The position numbers and the translations under genes are program-made. A stretch of 64,000 nucleotides of DNA from positions 7,796,543-7,860,542 of the forward strand of contig JAFMSR010000007.1 of the NCBI GenBank assembly GCA_022818135.1. Direction: 5' to 3'. This document shows positions 59,501 to 64,000 of this stretch, piece after piece. Position 1 is the first letter of the stretch; every line of letters begins with the position of its first letter. The DNA comes from Saxidomus purpurata (Eukaryota > Mollusca > Bivalvia > Venerida > Veneridae). Below the pieces are notes generated by a model. The model made no database searches. It saw nothing but the letters and a program-made list of their open reading frames with translations, and was not told the DNA's origin.

Positions 59501-59847
59501 TTCAGTGTTGATACCGATATCTAAAATAATGTCTATAGAAAATGACCAGAAACATGTGATATGTTTTTAAGTGCAGTACCGTATGAACTGCGCGATTTTA
59601 AATAAATATAATACAAAACCTTGCTGTTTACCGTAAAATGTTTGTACATGTATTGCAACACACCTTTACATTGTCCAGCCAAACGATTCATCAGATAAGA
59701 TTTCCCTGTTCTATAAAGCCCAACAATTGACACAATCACGATAGGCCAATCAATCTTTGTAATCTGTTTAACAGCTTCCGGTTCAATCTTCAGGACATTT
59801 TGTCGATCAGTACTCACTAAGCACATAGGTTTCTGGAATACTTCCAT
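44296..59847 (-). CDS. guanylate-binding protein (GBP)-like large GTPase, multi-exon, one GTPase exon not found
   Basis: Recognised exons: 59866-59664 (ATG 59847), 59306-59179, 57583-57168, 46675-46401, 44517-44296. They encode the P-loop GLYRTGKSYLMNRLAG, then TTKGIWVWC and LLDTEGLGDVSK (switch region and G3 aspartate). ILCLRDFSLKL is the RD-type G4 of the family. FTELADNYVTAIRNGAVP begins the helical domain, and KIEKGVYAEPGGYTQFQRD continues it. All visible joints are in phase except between 59179 and 57583. There an exon of length 3n+2 (guanine-cap region in relatives) is expected and not seen. GBPs hydrolyse GTP, self-assemble and act in cell-autonomous immunity in vertebrates. The role here is inferred. 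The tail is uncertain (see 40.1-40.4 kb). A 10.5-kb intron hosts LINEs. Confidence 0.85.
44981..45075 (+). repeat. tRNA-derived SINE head or tRNA pseudogene
   Basis: GGCTGGTTAGCTCAGTCGG is an A box in tRNA context; TGTAAGCGAAGGGCC and GGGCTCGTGTACC replace the anticodon arm and B box. The insertion and a damaged B box mean it is not a working tRNA gene. Confidence 0.65.
45080..46395. other. GBP intron, nothing else recognised
   Basis: AT-rich; overlapping plus/minus short frames at 45742-45988 have no recognisable protein. Confidence 0.45.
46401..46675 (-). CDS. GBP exon: start of helical domain
   Basis: 275 nt, acceptor GCATTACAG, donor AATGCAG|GTAGAT. Two leading bases complete a Met codon with the A left by the 57168 exon. 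Encodes FTELADNYVTAIRNGAVPDV, then SENLRVRKTAFELFMTEM, clearly GBP-like. Confidence 0.9.
47165..47785. repeat. modular dispersed repeat, family C (145-bp core)
   Basis: Head CTGTCACAAGAGTGACGAAT. Cores carry AACTTGACCTGTATTTCAT at 47331, 47476 and 47621, exactly 145 bp apart. They are followed by GACCGACCGACCGACAAGC and TACCCCCCAAACTTCG. In the large GBP intron. Confidence 0.9.
47850..50222 (-). pseudogene. L1/Tx1-like LINE ORF2, 5'-truncated (copy B)
   Basis: Minus strand with frameshifts. NKSPGLDGLTTEFYQVFWE and ENWRPISLLNIDYKILTRVL lie at 50338-49745, and SRGIRQGCPLSALLFIIVAE at about 49500. QLADDTTLFLK lies just 3' (about 49340-49385) with the catalytic ADD. WVGKSKHKHK follows near 49230, and a C-terminal knuckle CKHCGDFEAYDHFL near 48050. 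The clade is inferred from SPG-x-DG and ADDT. No endonuclease domain; truncated at about 50220 next to a family B fragment. Confidence 0.88.
50225..50375 (+). repeat. family B modular repeat, head fragment
   Basis: AACAAGAGCTATCTCATGAC then AGCACGCTCGACTATTTGA, the same head as the element at 13033. No core units. Confidence 0.8.
50440..51840 (-). pseudogene. L1/Tx1-like LINE with ORF1 joined to the element's 3' end (copy A)
   Basis: Minus strand. The 51830-51426 frame contains TRVHVKNIPLSVDDDTLTRT, an RRM-like segment. After a frame break, 51265-50864 carries a zinc knuckle CSKCKTAGHKRSEC (C-x2-C-x4-H-x4-C) and a Ser/Asp-rich tail: an ORF1 typical of the L1 superclade. Immediately 3' (50836-50440) is the last part of ORF2 (KPKLESPYVHRHWEELVSHH, then CKHCGDFEAYDHFL). 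It is almost identical to copy B at 48285-47908. Endonuclease and reverse transcriptase are absent. Confidence 0.85.
52000..52660. other. GBP intron, nothing recognised
   Basis: AT-rich sequence without coding signal. Confidence 0.4.
52669..52730 (+). repeat. 62-bp direct repeat, copy 1
   Basis: Begins TGACCATGATACAACATGAG and ends TTTTATATTGTTTTCAG; identical to 52929-52990. Confidence 0.95.
52929..52990 (+). repeat. 62-bp direct repeat, copy 2
   Basis: Identical to copy 1, offset by 260 bases. The similarity extends about a dozen bases to the left with two mismatches (GCACTTG..GT.TG). Confidence 0.95.
53000..57150. other. GBP intron with little structure
   Basis: AT-rich. A family A relic lies at about 54296-54440 (GGGGCCAATTTGACACC, ATTTGAACAATCTTAG). 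A short TACGGAAA(TG/CG)TACGG iteration lies at about 56010-56050. No exon recognised. Confidence 0.45.
57168..57583 (-). CDS. GBP exon: end of GTPase domain
   Basis: 416 nt, acceptor TAATTCAG, donor GTCAAA|GTAAGT. Encodes SEMAKNIRYKGK, PIFILCLRDFSLKLSVNG, ISEDEYIEQAL, RECIKKYFRERKCFTFPVP and HSCKAKELFC. One leading base implies that the preceding exon ends in phase 2. Confidence 0.9.
58118..58569. mobile_element. palindromic MITE packed with ACGAAAT/ATTTCGT motifs
   Basis: Inverted ends: CGGTGCCCGTGAAG on the left, CTTCACGTGCACCG on the right. Between them lie about 21 copies of CGAAAT or ATTTCG in both orientations within about 420 bp. No coding capacity. In the GBP intron where an exon is missing. 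Confidence 0.75.
59179..59306 (-). CDS. GBP exon: switch and G3 region
   Basis: 128 nt, acceptor AATTTTCCAG, donor CAAAG|GTAGGA. Encodes GFVMGNTIESTTKGIWVWC then HPKKPNTVLMLLDTEGLGD, with the family's G3 sequence DTEGLGD. Confidence 0.92.
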
Positions 59848-59866
59848 ATCCTTAGGCACGAAGCCA
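59664..59866 (-). CDS. GBP exon: N-terminus and P-loop (ATG at 59847)
   Basis: Acceptor TTTTAACTACAG. The first ATG in frame is at 59847 (MEVFQKPMCLVST), which fits GBP N-termini. An upstream in-frame GFVPKD could belong to a longer first exon. It then encodes DWPIVIVSIVGLYRTGKSYL; donor TGTAAAG|GTGTGT. In-frame read-through into the intron is a shadow. Confidence 0.88.
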
Positions 59867-59879
59867 CTGTAGTTAAAAG

Positions 59880-60610
59880 TGTTTTTATGGATAAAAACAT
59901 AGATTGCGACCTTACGGATAACTTCGCCTAAACTGAATAAACACTATAAACTCTGACATCTGAGCATTTCCAAACTAAATAGTGAGGTATTGTACTTAAA
60001 GAGAATAGTGTTTGTGGGTGTTGCGAGTGAGAACAGTACCCTTACAAACTGTGACACCTTTCATTATTATTAAAGGCTAAGGTTTGAGTAATTTTCTGTC
60101 AAAACCGATAATCATGTAACTAAATAAATTACCGATTGGACTCTTTAGCCCGGGCCTCAAAACCTTATTAAGTTGAGTGTTATTAACAGTAAAACTTGCT
60201 ATGCGCTCAAAAATTTGCTGTTGGTTTAACTAAAGAATTTTTGAGCATTTAATGACAATAATTTCATAGAGCCTGCGAAGAAAACATTTTGTTTATTATC
60301 TGTTTGAGATGTTCATTTCTCATAGAGTTATTATATATATTCCAAAGAGGCATGCCAAATGTTAAATAATTGATGCAATATTTAACCAGAAAACCCAGTT
60401 CTATTATGTGAACTGTGTACGCTTACTGCCTATAAAGGCAGCATGTTTAATATAGGTATCATTTATACAAATACTTAAAGTGAAGCACTTCTATATTAAT
60501 ATTTGCTTTGTCGGTTTAAATAACATACTTAAATTGAATATTATATCTGTTGACAATGTCTATATTTCATATATATTAAAAGATAAAAACACAGTCCATG
60601 CGATAAATAA
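59880..60610. other. 5' flank of the GBP gene, nothing recognised
   Basis: AT-rich. No certain promoter element or first exon identified. Confidence 0.4.
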
Positions 60611-60617
60611 ATTGTTA

Positions 60618-60656
60618 TTTGCCAACCGGTTTCGCTTTCCTGCTCATTAGGGCAAA
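60618..60656 (-). ncRNA. degenerate hammerhead ribozyme-like motif (left, minus strand)
   Basis: Read on the minus strand: TTTGCC (stem I), CTAATGA (core CUGAUGA with one change), GC-AGGAAA-GC (stem II), GAAA, CCGGTT (minimal stem III), GGCAAA (stem I). The fold is complete but the core G5 position is A, so activity is unlikely. Confidence 0.55.
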
Positions 60657-60787
60657 TATGGCGTCAAAATACTTTTCCTAGAATTTCTTTATTAAGTAGC
60701 CAAGAAACTAAAGAAGAAAGCATAATACCTTTTATTTCAACACATAATCCGAAAAACAGAGAAGTCTTCGGAATACTTTAATATAAC

Positions 60788-61319
60788 ATGGATATCTTAA
60801 ATAACGATGATATAATGAAAAGAATAATGAATAATACTAAAATAATTAAAAGTAAAAGACAACTTCCCAATTTAAAACGTCTGCTTACTAAGTCTGAATT
60901 TAGTGAACATAAGACCACCCCGTCTGTTTCAAAATGCAATGACCCGAAATGCGGACTTTGGTTTTATTTTTGAAGGATCTACATTTTCAATACAGAACAA
61001 AACGTTTCATATGAAAGAAAATATGGACTGTACTGTACAAAATGTTTTATACGTATTAGTTTGTAATGGTTGCAAAGAATTTTATATCGGCCAAACAGGT
61101 GATAAGCTTCGTAATAGAAGGACAGGGCATGATCAACAAATAAAAGACTCGTTGACAATACAATTGCCTTTAAGTGGTCATTTAGATAATTGTTCAAAAG
61201 ACGACCCTAAATATTTAATATTTCCCTTTTACAAATTTCATAGTAATGATGTTTCAGCTAGGTTATCTAAAGAACGCTATTTCATTGACATTTTTAAGCC
61301 TAAATTAAACAATAACTGA
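60788..61319 (+). pseudogene. Penelope-like element, C-terminal GIY-YIG endonuclease part
   Basis: The first frame gives KSKRQLPNLKRLLTKSEF and CNDPKCGLW; a frameshift near 60960 moves to a second frame. That gives FIFEGSTFSIQNKTF, NVLYVLVCNGCKEFYIGQTG, KLRNRRTGHDQQ and VSARLSKERYFIDIFKPKL. Y-V-L...F-Y-I-G-Q-T-G with the following Arg and His is the GIY-YIG nuclease of Penelope-like retroelements. The reverse transcriptase part is absent, so this is a 5'-truncated copy. Confidence 0.9.
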
Positions 61320-61378
61320 TGACGTCATCATTACAACTTTTACGTAACGTTGCTAAGTAATTTATTTTGTATGCTATA

Positions 61379-61413
61379 TTTGCCCCGACGATATTGTGAA
61401 ACCGGTTGGCAAA
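61379..61413 (+). ncRNA. degenerate hammerhead ribozyme-like motif (right, plus strand)
   Basis: TTTGCC, CCGACGA (core with two U to C changes), six unpaired bases, GAAA, CCGGTT, GGCAAA. Same stem I and stem III as the left motif, in opposite orientation. Probably inactive. Confidence 0.5.
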
Positions 61414-61521
61414 TACAAATAGAAAACTCATATAGTGTCATATAGTCATATATATATATTTCTAAGGTTTAAAACCCTTTAAATGCCGGAAAAGGCAATA
61501 TATTTAATGAATTAAATAAAA

Positions 61522-61797
61522 ATGACTTTATATGGCTTTAAAATAATGATTAAATTAACTAAATTAACTGTGCTACGCGTTTCATACAATTCATCAGGCA
61601 CAATTGTAGTGAATAACGTTGTTTCTTCAACAAGACAAATTCCTTTAAGTGAACATTTAGATGGATGTGGAAATAAAGAATTTGAAATGTTTCCTTTCTT
61701 TAAATTAAAAAATAAATGTGTTTCAGCTAGGTTAGCAAAAGAAAATTATTTTGTTCACAAATTCAAACCATGGCTTAACGCCATCAATTTACATTAA
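61522..61797 (+). pseudogene. second Penelope-like GIY-YIG fragment
   Basis: RQIPLSEHLDGCGNKEFEMF, then VSARLAKENYFVHKFKPWL, matching the last third of the neighbouring fragment. The nuclease active-site start is missing. Confidence 0.8.
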
Positions 61798-62069
61798 TTA
61801 TCTGCATTTTTACAACAGTAATCTCCCTTGAAGGAAGTTATGACGTTAACGTCATGGAAACAACGCCATTCACTATTTTAAAGCCACATAAAGTCATTTT
61901 TATTTAATATTTATTTATTTATTATTTTATATATTTTATATCTTATTTGGTTTTTGAAGTGGTATATGGGGATATATTACCCGCCTTTACTGATATTACC
62001 CGAGCCGTTAGTCGAGGGTAATATTTTGTCGAGGACGTAATATATCCACATATATCACGTCAAAACTAG

Positions 62070-63035
62070 AATTGTGTCCAAAGGACACGGATGCCCCCAC
62101 TGTGCAGATGTGCTCATAAACAAGAGCAAGCATATCTGTATGTAAGATTTTTATGTGGAACTTTTTCATTCCACTGTTTCATTTCTGTACATATACCTAA
62201 AATGATCTACAGGTAACCTTATGTACATGTTAAATTAAATTACAAATGTAAAATTTATATGTTCAATTATTTATATGGTATATAGTGAAAAAATCAACAA
62301 AGGGCCATAATTCTGTTAAATTTGGTCGCAACAAAAATTTCTTCCTTTACTACCATCTACACATTAAAGCTGTTCATCCCTGGAAGTTTAAGCAAAATCT
62401 GCCATCCGGTTTAAGAGGAGTTGCGTTCACAAAATTTCTATATGGTATATAGTGAAAAACTTAACAAAGGGCCATAATTCTGTTAAATTTGGTCGCAACA
62501 AAAATTCCTTCCTTTACTACCATCTACACATTAAGGTTGTTCATCCCTGGAAGTTTAAGCAAAATCTGCCAACCAGTTTAAGAGGAGTTGCGTTCACAAA
62601 ATTTCTATATGGTATATAGTGAAAAAATCAACAAAGGGCCATAATTCTGTTAAATTTGGCCGCAGCAAAAATTCCTTCCTTTACTGCCATCTACACATTA
62701 AGGTTGTTCATCCCTGGAAGTTTAAGCAAAATCTGCCATCCGGTTTAAGAGGAGTTGCGTTCACAAAATTTCTACATAGTATATAGTGAAAAAATCAACA
62801 AAGGGCCATAATTCTGTTAAATTTGGTCGCAGCAAAAATTCCTTTCTTTACTACCATCTACACATTAAGGTTGTTCATCCCTGGAAGTTTAAGCAAAATC
62901 TGCCATCCGGTTTAAGAGGAGTTGCGTTCACAAGATTTCGGGACGTACGGACGGACGGACGGACTGACGGACTGACGGACGGACGGACGGACAAGTGCAA
63001 CGCTATATGCACCCCACTTTGTGGGGGCATAAAAA
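62070..63035 (+). repeat. modular dispersed repeat, family D (167-bp core, four units)
   Basis: Head GAATTGTGTCCAAAGGACAC. Core ACAAAGGGCCATAATTCTG is at about 62297, 62464, 62631 and 62798, exactly 167 bp apart. They are followed by a (GGAC)n tract at 62945-62990 and the tail ATGCACCCCACTTTGTGGGG. Confidence 0.92.
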
Positions 63036-63480
63036 CAAATAACAAATTTATAACCCTTCCCTTTCTTAAATATTAAAAGATTCCGCTTATGTTTTATTTA
63101 TTTAACGACTGAACGTACCCAGACTTTCAAATCCCCCTATGATACCTCAATGTCACTGCGTGACGTCACAAATCAGCACGGACCTATACATTGACGTAGT
63201 GTACGCGGCGAATAAGCTCACGTCCAGCATGGGGTACAGTAACGGGGTTCTGTCAAGTGTATATTACCGGCTTGCCCGTAAATATCAATATCTATTTACG
63301 GATTGTTAACCAATCAGAAGACCGCAAATTTCATGGAAGGGTAATAAATATATATATATAAGGTAAAGGTAAAGTGTTTGTTTATTATAGTGTCACCATT
63401 GAATTGAAAATTAATAGTGAAATATGCTTTGATTTTTTAAATGTTGCTGAACATTTAACTGTTTTTATACTACTGTTGCA
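63036..63480. other. intergenic, nothing recognised
   Basis: Short palindromic TACCGGCTTGCCCG region and a TATATATATA tract; no gene. Confidence 0.4.
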
Positions 63481-63498
63481 TCGAATCTAGTTGAAAAG

Positions 63499-64000
63499 TT
63501 GCCAAATAGTTATTTTAAATATGGAAAATCTTTTGTAAATAGGTTTTATTCATCTAAAGGAAATTTACCTAATAGTTTTTCGTTTTCAATTGTTACTGAA
63601 AACAAAATTCTTAAGTATTTAAACAAGCTAAGTGCTAACAAGGCCACTGGATTAGACGGAATCCCTAGTCGGTTTGTTAGGGATAGTGCATCCATTATAG
63701 CCTGTCCATTGGCCCATATTGTTAACCTTTCTATTATTCAAGGCTCAGTTCAAGATGATCTCAAAACAGCCCGTGTTATCCCTCTGTACAAGAAAAATGA
63801 TAAAAGGAGGTTAGTAATTATCGCCCAGTATGTATCATATCCAAGATTTTTGAAGAGTCATCTATGATCAAATGGAAGGTTATTTGAATGACAAGAAACT
63901 TTTATACAATTTTCAGTCTGGATTTAGACGTGGTTTTTCCACAGATACATGTCTCATTTATTTATCTGATTACATAAAATTTCAGATGGATCAAGGTAAG
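63499..64000 (+). pseudogene. LINE reverse transcriptase N-terminal part, runs off the window
   Basis: KLSANKATGLDGIPSRFVRD and LKTARVIPLYKKNDK are the first blocks of a non-LTR reverse transcriptase. A frameshift near 63800 follows, after which QSGFRRGFSTDTCLIYLSDY continues in another frame to the window end. The frameshift makes it inactive as seen. Confidence 0.85.

Noticed and set aside
61311..61335. CTGATGA at the end of the Penelope-like frame as a hammerhead core
   Set aside because: No GAAA and no pairing stems follow at suitable distance; it is only the stop context and a GACGTCATC palindrome. The better motif is at 61379-61413.

Overview
The window looks like nuclear DNA of a bivalve mollusc. 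It is AT-rich, has compact exons with GT-AG introns, and is full of short dispersed repeats that combine a tandemly repeated core of about 145-167 bp with a (GGAC)n or (GACC)n microsatellite, as in the bivalve 'pearl' type repeats. It also carries L1/Tx1-like and Jockey/CR1-like LINEs, Penelope-like GIY-YIG fragments, a hAT remnant, several MITEs and tRNA-derived SINEs. The species assignment is inference. A 500-base run of N (39535-40034) is an assembly gap.

Left third (1-24 kb): two genes converge. The plus-strand gene enters from the left edge and ends at 2820. Only its last three coding exons are seen, encoding a coiled-coil, acidic, NLS-bearing C-terminus. The minus-strand gene is complete for coding sequence: eleven exons from an ATG at 23710 to a stop at 7270, all joined in phase (3060 nt, 1019 codons plus stop). 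It encodes a CARF/ALS2CR8-domain-like N-terminus, two C2H2-type zinc fingers, coiled coils and a Thr-Pro-rich repeated tail. The last three exons of both genes share intron phases (1,0,0) and a coiled-coil exon order, which suggests paralogy. Introns of the minus-strand gene carry a 58-bp minisatellite made from the exon 5 splice donor, a 15/16-bp minisatellite, and modular dispersed repeats.

Middle (24-38 kb): no host gene recognised. This stretch is a graveyard of a TTA-flanked Harbinger-like MITE, a cluster of tRNA-derived SINE copies in both orientations, a nested modular repeat, three LINE fragments and a hAT-type transposase pseudogene with an internal deletion.

Right part (38-64 kb): a compact intronless secreted protein gene (PAN/apple-like plus C-type lectin-like domain, TATA box just upstream) lies on the minus strand. 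It is followed, upstream on the same strand, by a guanylate-binding protein (GBP) gene whose recognised exons run from 59847 to 44296, with possible 3' exons near 40.1-40.4 kb. One exon of the GTPase domain could not be found. A 10.5-kb GBP intron holds two copies of an L1/Tx1-like LINE, one with ORF1 joined directly to the element's 3' end. The right edge holds an ACGAAAT-rich palindromic MITE, a Penelope-like fragment bounded by inverted hammerhead-like motifs, another modular repeat, and the start of a plus-strand LINE that runs off the window.

Lectin and GBP families both serve innate immunity in other animals, so their adjacency may matter, but nothing in the sequence proves co-regulation.
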